From NCBI RefSeq assembly GCF_001611275.1, contig NZ_CP015080.1, positions 2,356,001 through 2,420,000 of the forward strand: a stretch of DNA of 64,000 nucleotides. The letters run 5' to 3'. Below, in pieces: positions 47,779 through 55,725 of this stretch (within the stretch, counting starts at the first letter, position 1; every line of letters begins with the position of its first letter). The position numbers were made by a program, and so were the translations under genes. The notes under the pieces were generated by a model. The model searched no databases and was not told the DNA's origin. It was given only the letters and a program-made list of their open reading frames with translations. This stretch comes from Desulfuromonas sp. DDH964. Its GTDB lineage: Bacteria; Desulfobacterota; Desulfuromonadia; Desulfuromonadales; DDH964.

Positions 47779-47798
47779 ACGGATCCGTATAAGACGCC
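47779..47798. repeat. 20-bp direct repeat, copy 1 (cassette-proximal)
   Basis: ACGGATCCGTATAAGACGCC, identical to copy 2 at 47911-47930; it starts 9 bases from the cassette core. Confidence 0.9.
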
Positions 47799-47910
47799 GG
47801 GCTTGGCCCCGATGGCCAAAATCCCACAATTTTGCAAATTGTCGAACGGGTTACAAATAGCTTAATCCGCAGGCAATTTCAACCAACAACGTCTTATGAC
47901 GGAGTTTTAT

Positions 47911-47930
47911 ACGGATCCGTATAAGACGCC
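47911..47930. repeat. 20-bp direct repeat, copy 2 (integrase-proximal)
   Basis: Identical to copy 1. Here the flanks extend it to a perfect 18-bp palindrome, TTATACGGATCCGTATAA (47907-47924), and ATAAGACG pairs with an inverted CGTCTTAT at 47890-47897. Confidence 0.9.
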
Positions 47931-47946
47931 CGGCAGTCCTAAGATA

Positions 47947-48945
47947 TCAGAGGCCGTCCATGGGGCTTTTTACTCCTGATGGCCCGCGATTGAGGACATG
48001 CGTATAAATCATGGTGGTCTTTACGTCGTTGTGGCCGAGGAGTTCCTGAACCGTTCGTATGTCGTATCCACTTTCCAAAAGATGCGTTGCGAACGAGTGC
48101 CGGAAGGTGTGACAGGTTGCCCGTTTGACCAGGCCTGCCTGGTTAACGGCAATGCGCATTGCTTTTTGAACCAGAGAGGCATCGATGTGGTGACGCCCCT
48201 GCTCCCTGGTTTTCGGGTTGGTCCAACGCTTCTCCTGGGGAAAGACCCATTGCCAGCGCCACTCCGCTGGGGCATTGGGGTATTTCCGATCGAGCGCCTC
48301 CGGCAGTTGCACCCTTCCCCAGCCGTCGGCCAGATCCTTTTCATGGATGATCTTGACCTTGGCGAGATGTTCCTGGAGTGGCCCATCGAGAGCCTCCGGC
48401 AACATGGTGATGCGATCCTTCGCTCCCTTGCCATTCCGGACCAGAACCTCCCTGCGCGGTGGATCGATGTCCTGTACCCGCAATCGCACGCATTCCATCA
48501 GGCGTAACCCGGCCCCGTACATCAGCGTGGCCATGAGCCACTTGTCCCCTTCCAGGTGGTCCAGAACGATCTTCACCTCTTCGCGGGTCATCACGACCGG
48601 AAGCCTGGTCGGCTTTCGGGCACGAATGACGTCCCCCAGGTCTCCCACGTCCTGGCCGATGACATGACGGTAAAGGAACAACAGGGCGGCCAATGCCTGG
48701 TTCTGAGTGGAGGAACTGACTTTCTTGTCGACGGCCAAGTGGGTCAAAAATGCATTGATCTCCGGCTCGGCCATCTCACCAGGATGGCGGATTCCGTGAA
48801 AGAAGATGTAGCGCCGAATCCATTCGCGGTAGGTTGCTTCGGTCCTGCGGCTGTAATGACGGGCCCGCAGTTCGTGGCTCAACCGGTCGAGAAGTTTGGG
48901 TGGCTGCCCTTCGGTTGGCGCCAAGGTGCCTTCTTCTTTGTCCAT
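47947..48945 (-). CDS. intI: integron integrase (tyrosine recombinase)
   Basis: The 332-aa recombinase inserts and excises cassettes at attI/attC. The catalytic set is complete: Arg in [13 protein letters not shown] near 145, [15 protein letters not shown] near 277, GHNDV and the Tyr in TTMIYTHVL near 310. Residues ~215-235 ([20 protein letters not shown]) are the extra helix found only in IntI proteins. AGGAGGGGGAG precedes the ATG. It has the same orientation as the cassettes, and its 3' end faces them, unlike class 1-3 integrons. Confidence 0.95.
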   Translation of the reverse strand: MDKEEGTLAPTEGQPPKLLDRLSHELRARHYSRRTEATYREWIRRYIFFHGIRHPGEMAEPEINAFLTHLAVDKKVSSSTQNQALAALLFLYRHVIGQDVGDLGDVIRARKPTRLPVVMTREEVKIVLDHLEGDKWLMATLMYGAGLRLMECVRLRVQDIDPPRREVLVRNGKGAKDRITMLPEALDGPLQEHLAKVKIIHEKDLADGWGRVQLPEALDRKYPNAPAEWRWQWVFPQEKRWTNPKTREQGRHHIDASLVQKAMRIAVNQAGLVKRATCHTFRHSFATHLLESGYDIRTVQELLGHNDVKTTMIYTHVLNRGPSGVKSPMDGL

Positions 48946-49164
48946 CCACTCCCCCTCCTGCTGCGGTGAAAGGAACTTCCTCGCATTGAGACCGTTATCC
49001 TACCTTGGCAACTCTGACAATTATCTGATAGCCCGGCGTGGTTATGGGGGGAACGTAGTTGTTTGATTGCTTTATCCGGCCTGCAGTTTACAACCGCGCC
49101 CCGACAGGATGGCCCGTCGCCGTGCAGAAACCTTCATGGCAAAAGGCCGTGCGGTTGCAAATTC

Positions 49165-49193
49165 CAGGCAATCCGCCAGCAGGACCGTATAAT
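49165..49193 (+). promoter_or_regulatory. candidate promoter of the nitroreductase operon
   Basis: A perfect -10 TATAAT (49188-49193) lies 17 bp from a weak -35 (CAGGCA). The rest of the 297-bp gap 48946-49242 contains the integrase leader and nothing else I can name. Confidence 0.45.
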
Positions 49194-49242
49194 GGGGAGA
49201 AAACCAACGGGACCCGGAACTGGCCCGGAAAAGGAGACGAGG

Positions 49243-49830
49243 ATGGAAAAAGGGAGTAAGCAGAGGCGGGCCGACTACCCGGTGGACAACCTATTTCTCG
49301 ACCGCTGGTCGCCACGGGCGATGTCCGGGGAGGGGATCCCGGAAGAAGAGCTGATGATCCTGTTCGAGGCGGCGCGCTGGGCGCCGTCAGCCTTCAACAA
49401 CCAGCCCTGGCGCATCCTCTTCGCGCGGCGGGAGAGCGAGCATTGGCCGCTTTTTCTCGACCTGCTGGTCGAGTCGAACCAGGCCTGGGCCGCCAATGCG
49501 GCTGCCCTGCTCCTTTTCCTGTCGAAGACGACCTTCGATCACAACGGCAAGCCGGCGCGCACCCACTCTTTCGATACCGGCGCCGCCTGGGAGAACCTCG
49601 CCTTGCAGGCGCTGCTGCGCGGCTATGTCGCCCATGGCATGCAGGGGTTCGATTACGAACGGGCCAGGACAGTTCTCGCCGTCCCGGAAGGTTACCAGGT
49701 CGAAGCGATGGTGGCGGTCGGGATGCCGGGAGAGAAGGACTCCCTGCCCGAAAATTTACGCGCCAAGGAGATGCCCAATGACCGGCGTCCCCTGGCCGAA
49801 ACAATCTGCGAAGGCCCCTTTCGCCCTTAA
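49243..49830 (+). CDS. nitroreductase-family flavoprotein
   Basis: The 195-aa protein has the FMN-binding start DRWSPRAMSGEGIPEEEL and FEAARWAPSAFNNQPWRILF near 40, and AAWENLALQALLRGYVAHGM near 120. Such enzymes reduce nitro groups or quinones with NAD(P)H. The ATG at 49243 has AAGGAG six bases upstream; the frame is open to 49063. A rhodanese gene follows 28 bases later. Confidence 0.9.
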   Translation: MEKGSKQRRADYPVDNLFLDRWSPRAMSGEGIPEEELMILFEAARWAPSAFNNQPWRILFARRESEHWPLFLDLLVESNQAWAANAAALLLFLSKTTFDHNGKPARTHSFDTGAAWENLALQALLRGYVAHGMQGFDYERARTVLAVPEGYQVEAMVAVGMPGEKDSLPENLRAKEMPNDRRPLAETICEGPFRP

Positions 49831-49858
49831 CCTTAATTATCAGAAAAGGAGTCCAACC

Positions 49859-50254
49859 ATGCAGATAAAGGTCGGTTTTAAAGAGATGGTGCGCCGCGCT
49901 GAAGCGGAGATCGAAACCATCAGCGCCGCCCAGGCGCTGGACGTCGCCAGCCGGGAAGAAACCCTCTTCGTCGATCTGCGCGATATCCGCGAGCTGCAGC
50001 GGGAAGGGAAAATTCCTGGCGCCCGGCATGTCCCGCGGGGGATGCTCGAATTCTGGATCGACCCGCAGAGCCCCTACCACAAGCCCCTCTTCACCGAGGA
50101 GCGGCGCTTCGTCTTTTACTGCAACCTCGGCTGGCGCTCGGCCCTGGCAGCCCAGGTCGCCCAGCAGATGGGGCTGGAGAACGTCTGCCACATCGCGGGC
50201 GGTTTCGAGGCCTGGAAAGCGGCCGGCGGCGCAGTGGAGGAATTGAAGAAATAA
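49859..50254 (+). CDS. rhodanese-like sulfurtransferase
   Basis: The 131-aa single-domain protein has the rhodanese fold (LFVDLRDIRELQREGKIPGA near 36) and active-site loop FYCNLGWRSA with the Cys near 90. It transfers sulfane sulfur to an acceptor. It is likely cotranscribed with the nitroreductase gene; AAAAGGAG precedes the start. Confidence 0.92.
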   Translation: MQIKVGFKEMVRRAEAEIETISAAQALDVASREETLFVDLRDIRELQREGKIPGARHVPRGMLEFWIDPQSPYHKPLFTEERRFVFYCNLGWRSALAAQVAQQMGLENVCHIAGGFEAWKAAGGAVEELKK

Positions 50255-50275
50255 CGAGGGGTCGCAGCGCCCGTC

Positions 50276-51160
50276 TCAACGCACGCCGTAGGTCCGATGG
50301 AGGCGCAGGGTGTTGCGCATGCACATCGCCACCGTCACCGGGCCGACGCGGGGGATGAAGAGTTCGGCCTCTTCCTCCACCTCCGGCGCGAAGTTCTTGA
50401 CGGTGGCGAAGTTGAGGCAGATGGCATGAGGCGGGAGTTCCTCCAGGCGGATCTTCGGGAAGCTGCGACTGGGGACGCCGGTGATGACAAGGTCCGACTG
50501 CCGCAGAGCCTCGCTGCGGCTGATTTCGGTCTCTTCGGCGTGGCCGTCGCGGTAGAGGAGCGGCCCCTGCTCATCGAAGGAGAAGACCCGCGCGCCGTCG
50601 TTGGACATCATCACCGCCAGCGGCCGGCCGACCACTTCGCTGCGATTGAAGATGGCCACCGTCTTGCCCTCGGCAGGCCGGGTGCCGCTCGCGCCGTAGG
50701 CGCCGTTGGCCTCGAGAACCTTGAGGATGGCGAGGGCGGTGCAGGGGACCACCGCCTTGCCGCTCTGTTCGGCGCCGCGTACCAGGCGCTCATTCTCGTA
50801 AAGCTTGCCGATCCAGTAGGCGCCCAGCCCCTCGATATCCTTGCGATAATCGACCAGGTCCTTGAGGTAGCGATCCTGCTCGTTGCCGAAGATCGGGTAG
50901 TAGACCATGATGCCGTGCACCGTCGGGTCGGCATTGGCCTGACGGATCCCCTGCTCCAGCTTGAGCCGCGGCAGGATGCGCAGCTCATAGACGATGCCGA
51001 GATCGGCACAGGCACTGCGGGTATACTCGGCATAGGTCAATGACGGCCCATAGTCGCCGGCAAGAAAACCGACCACCTTCAGTTCGGTTGCCAGGGCACG
51101 GATTTCCTGGCGGATTTCGGCGCGGTAGCGGGCGGCAACGGTAGCAGGGGTGACCAGCAT
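50276..51160 (-). CDS. methylenetetrahydrofolate dehydrogenase, Mtd1-like (FolD family)
   Basis: The 294-aa protein belongs to the FolD family but differs at two catalytic sites. In the YxxxK motif (Y52, K56 in FolD) the sequence is YAEYTRSACADLGI, with Thr for the catalytic Lys. In the VQLPLP motif it reads GIMVYYPIFGN, with Tyr for Gln. Both changes and the segments YYPIFGNEQDRYL and FNRSEVVGRPLAVMMSNDGA match yeast Mtd1, an NAD-dependent dehydrogenase without cyclohydrolase activity. It therefore probably lacks the second reaction. GAGGAGG precedes the ATG. Confidence 0.85.
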   Translation of the reverse strand: MLVTPATVAARYRAEIRQEIRALATELKVVGFLAGDYGPSLTYAEYTRSACADLGIVYELRILPRLKLEQGIRQANADPTVHGIMVYYPIFGNEQDRYLKDLVDYRKDIEGLGAYWIGKLYENERLVRGAEQSGKAVVPCTALAILKVLEANGAYGASGTRPAEGKTVAIFNRSEVVGRPLAVMMSNDGARVFSFDEQGPLLYRDGHAEETEISRSEALRQSDLVITGVPSRSFPKIRLEELPPHAICLNFATVKNFAPEVEEEAELFIPRVGPVTVAMCMRNTLRLHRTYGVR

Positions 51161-51236
51161 GGCAATGACCTCCTCAAGGGATGCGGCGGCAGACCGGCCG
51201 GCGCGAAAAAGCTAACACAGCCGGCCCCCGGGAGCA

Positions 51237-51264
51237 ATCCTGTATACCCCATCCTGTATACCCC
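51237..51264. repeat. tandem 14-bp repeat upstream of the Mtd1-like gene
   Basis: ATCCTGTATACCCC occurs twice without a spacer; each copy has a GTATAC palindrome. It lies 77 bases before the Mtd1-like start, where a regulator could bind. The remainder of the gap 51161-51403 shows nothing else. Confidence 0.7.
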
Positions 51265-51402
51265 AAACCGCCCTGCCCCGTTCCAATCACCCTTGCATTC
51301 CGGAACTGAAATAGATACCAGTGACAACGCCTGCTGCGCCGCCCCGTCCGGTTCCGGCTTTTCCTGAGGCGGACCATTGCCGGTCGCGTGCCGACCTCTC
51401 CT

Positions 51403-51449
51403 GCAAAACGACAAGGGCGGAGCCAGATGGCTCCGCCCTTGTCGTTTTC
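51403..51449. terminator. strong bidirectional terminator after the phosphohexomutase gene
   Basis: Arms 51410-51424 and 51429-51443 form a perfect 15-bp stem with a 4-nt loop, with AAAA before and TTTT after. It lies 18 bases past the phosphohexomutase stop. Confidence 0.93.
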
Positions 51450-51467
51450 CTCGAAAATTTCCCCGGA

Positions 51468-52886
51468 TCAGCTGCGCACGAAGTCGGCAGCGGCGGTCAG
51501 CAGCCGCTCCAGTTCCGATGCGCTGTCGGCTTCGGCATAGACCCGGACTACCGGCTCGGTCCCCGACTTGCGAAAGAGTACCCAGGAACCGTCACGGAAG
51601 AGGAGCTTGACACCGTCAATGGTGATCACCTGCTCGACCTTTTTGCCGGCAATCTCGGCCGGAGGAGTGGCGACCTTGGCGCCATACCCCGCCTCCAGCT
51701 CCGGCGAAAGGTGGATATTCTCGCGCCGGGTGTGGAACTCACCGACCCGCCGGTAGAGATCGGCGAGGAGCTCCCCCAGCGACTTTCCTTCCACCGCCAC
51801 CATCTCGGCCACCAGCAGACAGGCGAGAATGCCGTCCTTGTCGGGAACGTGGCCACGCACGGTCAGCCCGGCGCTCTCCTCGCCGCCGATGAGGATGCGG
51901 TCCTGGCTGATGTACTCGCCGATGTACTTGAAACCGACCGGCGTCTCCAGCACCTGCAAGCCGTGATGGCGGGCGACGGCATCGACGAAATGCGAGGTGG
52001 CGACGGAGCGGGCGATGTCGCCGTTCTTCCCCTTGACCCGCACCAGGAAGTCGAAGAGCAGGGCGAGGATATAGTTCGGTTCGATGAAGCTGCCGTCGAA
52101 GTCGACAATCCCGTAGCGGTCGGCGTCACCGTCCGTCGCCAGCCCGATGCGGATCTTTGCATCGCTGCGGACCAGGTCGATGAAATCCTCGATATGCTCG
52201 GCTGATGGCTCCGGCGGCAGGCCGCCGAAATAGGGGTCGCGGTGGTTATTGAGGGTAACCACTTCAACTCCCGCCTCCTGCAGCAGAACATCGAGGTAGC
52301 CCCGTCCGGCACCATACATCGGATTGACGGCAATGGTCATCCCCGCCCTGGCGATGGCGGCAAAATCGACCAATTGCCGCAGGCGGGCGAAATAGTCGGC
52401 ACGGGGGTCGATCTCTTCCACCAGCCCGGCCTGGCAGGCCGATTTCAGGTCCATTTCCCGGTAGCAGATTTCGCCGAGCATGGCATTGGCCCGCTTCTCG
52501 ATATCGCGGGTCGTCTCGGGCAGGGCCGGCCCGCCGCTCTCTGGAGAGAATTTGAGACCGTTGTACTCGGGCGGATTGTGGCTGGCGGTGAAGTTGATCC
52601 CCCCGGCGGCCTGACGGCGGATGATTTCGAAGGCAATGACCGGGGTCGGCGTATCGCGATCGCAGAGAAAGGAGTGGATTCCGGACCCGGCGAGAACGCG
52701 GGCAGTCTCCCGGGCGAACCGCTCGCCCATGAAACGGCTGTCGTGGCCGATCACCACGCCGCGGCTGGCGGTACCGAGCGCCTGCAGGTGATCGGCAATC
52801 GCCTGACTGACGATCTTGACGTTTTCGAAGGTGAAATCTTCACAGAAGATGCCGCGCCAGCCCGAAGTGCCAAAGGTGATCCGCAT
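51468..52886 (-). CDS. phosphoglucomutase/phosphomannomutase
   Basis: The 472-aa enzyme interconverts hexose-1- and -6-phosphates. Four domains are seen: ITFGTSGWRGIF at the start, the phosphoserine loop NFTASHNPPEYNG near 97, metal-binding DGDADRYG near 245, sugar-binding GGEESAG near 330 and the phosphate loop FRKSGTEPVVRVY near 445. Glucose versus mannose preference is not clear. The ATG at 52886 has GGAGGAG upstream. Confidence 0.93.
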   Translation of the reverse strand: MRITFGTSGWRGIFCEDFTFENVKIVSQAIADHLQALGTASRGVVIGHDSRFMGERFARETARVLAGSGIHSFLCDRDTPTPVIAFEIIRRQAAGGINFTASHNPPEYNGLKFSPESGGPALPETTRDIEKRANAMLGEICYREMDLKSACQAGLVEEIDPRADYFARLRQLVDFAAIARAGMTIAVNPMYGAGRGYLDVLLQEAGVEVVTLNNHRDPYFGGLPPEPSAEHIEDFIDLVRSDAKIRIGLATDGDADRYGIVDFDGSFIEPNYILALLFDFLVRVKGKNGDIARSVATSHFVDAVARHHGLQVLETPVGFKYIGEYISQDRILIGGEESAGLTVRGHVPDKDGILACLLVAEMVAVEGKSLGELLADLYRRVGEFHTRRENIHLSPELEAGYGAKVATPPAEIAGKKVEQVITIDGVKLLFRDGSWVLFRKSGTEPVVRVYAEADSASELERLLTAAADFVRS

Positions 52887-52982
52887 AAAAAGTCTCCTCC
52901 AGTTCAATGTGAGTGCCAGCAGTGATCACGGGACCATCGCCGGAAAGCATACCACAGCCACCACCGGGGCACAGCCGGCGGT

Positions 52983-53270
52983 TCAGGGAATCTCCTCCTC
53001 GTCCCAGAGTTGCGGCCCGCAATAGCCGGGAATCGCTGCGACGTAGGGACAGTCGCCCGGCAGCAGGCCCTGGCGCAGCAGGCGCGGCGTCAGGGGGGCG
53101 CAGTCCGGGCGCAGCTCATGGCGCCGCCGGTAAACCGTGCAGTGACGGGTTTCGCGATCGAGATATTCGCAGGGCTGGTCGGTATAGTAAACCGTCCCCT
53201 CGAATTCGATCTTCTCATAACAGCAGCGCCCGCAGCGCCGGCATTTCGCTTCCCAGGACCGGGTGGTCAT
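52983..53270 (-). CDS. small YkgJ-like cysteine-cluster protein
   Basis: The 95-aa protein has the cluster KCRRCGRCCYEKIEF near 10 and further Cys at CEYLDRETRHCTVYRRRHEL, all typical of the putative metal-chelating YkgJ family. Two consecutive ATG codons follow AGGAGG; the second has better spacing. Function unknown. Confidence 0.8.
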   Translation of the reverse strand: MTTRSWEAKCRRCGRCCYEKIEFEGTVYYTDQPCEYLDRETRHCTVYRRRHELRPDCAPLTPRLLRQGLLPGDCPYVAAIPGYCGPQLWDEEEIP

Positions 53271-53348
53271 CATTTGCCTCCTGTTGTTACGGTAGCCAAT
53301 GCCTGGTGACAGGGTCAAGGGAAATGCTGGCCCGATAAAGAATTTTTG

Positions 53349-53378
53349 TTGACAATTTTCCGGCTGTTCCCTGATAAT
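53349..53378 (+). promoter_or_regulatory. strong sigma-70-type promoter of the PxxKW gene
   Basis: Perfect -35 TTGACA (53349-53354), 18-bp spacer, -10 GATAAT (53373-53378, 5 of 6). It reads toward the cysteine-rich protein gene 43 bases on. Confidence 0.75.
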
Positions 53379-53421
53379 CTTTTTTTGTCACCGAAACCGC
53401 AAACGCAAGGAGGCACCGCAG

Positions 53422-53709
53422 ATGCAATGTCAAACCGTTCTTCCCGGTACCGAGTGTACCTTCTGGTCTAAGCAGGGTTGTAACTTCAACGGCAGCAGCT
53501 GCCAGAACGTGGTCGCCGAGTGCGAAGGTTGTGATCGCATCGTCGAGGGGACCATCGGCAAAGTCTGCTCCGTCGCCCCGGCTCCGGAGCGTAAATGGGC
53601 AGCCGGCCTTTGCAACATGGCGACCCACCGCAAGGTCGAAATCAAGACCGTCGAAGCCAAGGTCAACCCGCTCAAGGCCTCCAAGAAGGCATCGGCCAAG
53701 AAGAAGTAA
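53422..53709 (+). CDS. PxxKW-family cysteine-rich protein
   Basis: A 95-aa protein with nine Cys residues in the first ~70, including the pairs around CNFNGSSCQNVV and CEGCDRI, the signature PERKW near 55, and a Lys/Ala-rich tail. The PxxKW family is found mainly in Desulfuromonadia-type bacteria and has no known function. AAGGAGG lies upstream, and promoter and terminator frame it as a single-gene, probably highly expressed unit. Confidence 0.85.
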   Translation: MQCQTVLPGTECTFWSKQGCNFNGSSCQNVVAECEGCDRIVEGTIGKVCSVAPAPERKWAAGLCNMATHRKVEIKTVEAKVNPLKASKKASAKKK

Positions 53710-53732
53710 TCCGGGCCACAACAACAGCAAGG

Positions 53733-53769
53733 AAAAGGGCAGGTGCGCAGGCATCTGCTCTTTTCTTTT
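53733..53769 (+). terminator. terminator of the PxxKW gene
   Basis: A 14-bp stem with two G-U pairs (arms 53733-53746 and 53751-53764) and a GCAG loop ends in TTTT followed by CTTTT. Confidence 0.88.
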
Positions 53770-53778
53770 GCCTGCCGC

Positions 53779-54474
53779 TCAACCAAAGAGCAGATAGACC
53801 AGCGGCACCAGAAAAGCGGTGATCAGGCCGTTGAGGCCGATCGCCAGTCCGGCGACCGCCCCGCCGAGCCGATCGACTTCGAGCATGCGGGCGGTGCCGA
53901 TACCATGGGCCGAGGTACCGACGGCGAGGCCGATGGCGGCCTGGTGGCGCAGTCCGATCAGGCGGCAGAATTCCGGGCCGCAGATGGCACCGACGCAGCC
54001 GGTGATGACGACGATGGCCGCGGTCAGCGGCGGCAGACCGCCGACCTTTTCGGCGATGCCGATGGCGATCGGGGTAGTGACCGACTTGGGGGCGAAGGAC
54101 CAGATCACTTCGCGACTGCCGCCGAGCAGCCAGGCGAGCCCCGATGCCGTGACAATCGAGGTCAGCGCGCCGGCGGTGACGCCGGCCAGGATCGGCAGCT
54201 TCCGGGCGAGGATCTCCCGGCGCCGCTGGTAAAGAGGGAGGCCGAGGGCGACCACCGAGGGACCAAGCAGGAAGAGGAGCAGGTCGCCGCCGCGGGCATA
54301 GTCCTGGTAGCTGATTCCACCGAGCTGCAACAGCGCGATGATCGCGGCGATGGCGATCGCCACCGGGTTGAAGAGGATGCTCCCACTCTTCTGGTAGAGC
54401 CGTTGCGCCAGGAAGAAGACGAGCAGGGTGAGCCCGACGCCGAACAGGGGGGTGCGCAGCAGGTCAATCCACAT
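53779..54474 (-). CDS. lrgB: LrgB-family membrane protein
   Basis: The 231-aa protein has about seven hydrophobic helices, the LFLLGPSVVALGLPLYQRR loop near 67 and FAPKSVTTPIAIGIAEKVGG near 127, and GTSAHGIGTARMLE near 186, all LrgB hallmarks. LrgA/LrgB proteins modulate murein hydrolase activity or transport small metabolites such as glycolate or pyruvate. It overlaps lrgA by 11 bp. Confidence 0.9.
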   Translation of the reverse strand: MWIDLLRTPLFGVGLTLLVFFLAQRLYQKSGSILFNPVAIAIAAIIALLQLGGISYQDYARGGDLLLFLLGPSVVALGLPLYQRRREILARKLPILAGVTAGALTSIVTASGLAWLLGGSREVIWSFAPKSVTTPIAIGIAEKVGGLPPLTAAIVVITGCVGAICGPEFCRLIGLRHQAAIGLAVGTSAHGIGTARMLEVDRLGGAVAGLAIGLNGLITAFLVPLVYLLFG

Positions 54475-54817
54475 GGGCCCCTCCCCGCTTCTCCAGCCAG
54501 GCCTCGGTCCAGCCGGTGACGGCCATGACGACGAAGGTGCTGACTACCAGAGCGACGATGATCGCCAGCCACTCCCGGCGCAGCAAGTCGAAGTAGACCA
54601 TGACACCAACCCCGGCCGGAACGAAGAGCAGGGCCATGTGGGAGAGGAGGAGTTCGGCGGCGTCTCGGATCGAGCCCTCCTCGATCCAGCCAAGGAGCAG
54701 GCCGATCAGCAGCAGGCCCATCCCGAGGACGTTCCCCGGGATGGGGAGACCCAGGCCCCGCGCCAGGACTTCCCCGAGAAACTGCAGACCGAGCAGCACG
54801 GCAAATCCGCGTACCAT
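54464..54817 (-). CDS. lrgA: LrgA/CidA-family holin-like protein
   Basis: The 117-aa protein has four hydrophobic segments and the LrgA motifs LQFLGEVLARGLGLPIPGNV near 12 and LLFVPAGVGVMVYFDLL near 70. It partners with the overlapping lrgB gene. Confidence 0.9.
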   Translation of the reverse strand: MVRGFAVLLGLQFLGEVLARGLGLPIPGNVLGMGLLLIGLLLGWIEEGSIRDAAELLLSHMALLFVPAGVGVMVYFDLLRREWLAIIVALVVSTFVVMAVTGWTEAWLEKRGGAHVD

Positions 54818-54841
54818 GATCGTCCCTCCCCCCTCCCCCGG

Positions 54842-55627
54842 TTAGAGTTCGTCCTTGAGCCCCGCGATCACTGCGGCGACTTCGTCGCGAATCTCCGCCG
54901 CCGCCGGCGAGCGCTCCCGCAGCAGAAATTCCTGGAAAAAGTGCAGGGCTTCCCGGGGCTGCTCCTGGTCAAGAAAAATGTTCCCGAGGGTCAGGCAGGC
55001 GAAGGCATGCCCGGGGTCGAAGCGCAGCGCGGCCCGGCATTCGGTTTCGGCAGCCGCCAGCTCGCCCCGCTCGTAGTAGATTTCGCCGAGGTTGTAGTGG
55101 GCCTGGGCATCCTCCGGGTCGAGTTCGAGGGCGCGTCGGAAACTTTCGAGGGCAGCCCCAGCGTCCCCCTGAGCAAAGAGGGCATCCCCGAGGGAGTTGA
55201 GGGCGAACAGGGACTCGGGGTCGATTTCGAGGGCCCGGCGATAACAGGCGACCGCCTCGGCGAACTGCTCCTGGTTGAAGTGCACCAGGCCGATACTGAC
55301 CAGGGCATCGGCCTCTTCGCCGTCGCGATCGAGGATGGCCTGGTAGGTGGCAAGGGCCTTGGCCAAATCGTTCTTCTCGAAGTAGGCATCACCGAGGGCA
55401 AAGAGGAGGTCGAGGTCGTCGGGCGCGAGCTTGCTTGCCGTCAGCAAGGCCTCGATCGCCTCCTGCAGGCGCCCGGTTTCGGCATAGGCCTCCCCCAGCA
55501 ATTGCCACCCTTCCGCGTTTTCCGGGGCGCTTCGCGTCAGCTGGCGCAGTTCAGCAATGGCGCTCGGATAATCGCCGGTTTCCAGGGCTTCGCGGCCCCG
55601 CCGCAAGACATCGTCTAATTCTGCCAT
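54842..55627 (-). CDS. tetratricopeptide-repeat protein
   Basis: The 261-aa protein is made of about six TPR units, for example ALLTASKLAPDDLDLLFALG, ACYRRALEIDPESLFALNSL and SFRRALELDPEDAQAHYNLG. No signal peptide or enzyme domain is seen, so it is probably a cytoplasmic scaffold. It lies between the DUF512 and lrgA genes. Confidence 0.85.
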   Translation of the reverse strand: MAELDDVLRRGREALETGDYPSAIAELRQLTRSAPENAEGWQLLGEAYAETGRLQEAIEALLTASKLAPDDLDLLFALGDAYFEKNDLAKALATYQAILDRDGEEADALVSIGLVHFNQEQFAEAVACYRRALEIDPESLFALNSLGDALFAQGDAGAALESFRRALELDPEDAQAHYNLGEIYYERGELAAAETECRAALRFDPGHAFACLTLGNIFLDQEQPREALHFFQEFLLRERSPAAAEIRDEVAAVIAGLKDEL

Positions 55628-55725
55628 CGTCCTTGCTCCTTGCTCGCGCCCGGGGGGCGCCGAGTTAGCTGTTCGTTAACCGGCCCGGACCACCAGTCTG
55701 GCGGCCGGCCCGGGACTAACCAGGG

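Larger units (their letters stand above)
47763..47946 (-). other. putative attI region of the integron
   Basis: The 184 bases between the integrase stop and the first cassette end in the recombination core GTTAGCC (47763-47769, minus strand). They contain two copies of a 20-bp sequence and a 7-bp stem hairpin ACAATTT-TGC-AAATTGT near 47830. No gene is present. attI sites have no general consensus, so the call rests on position. Confidence 0.5.
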
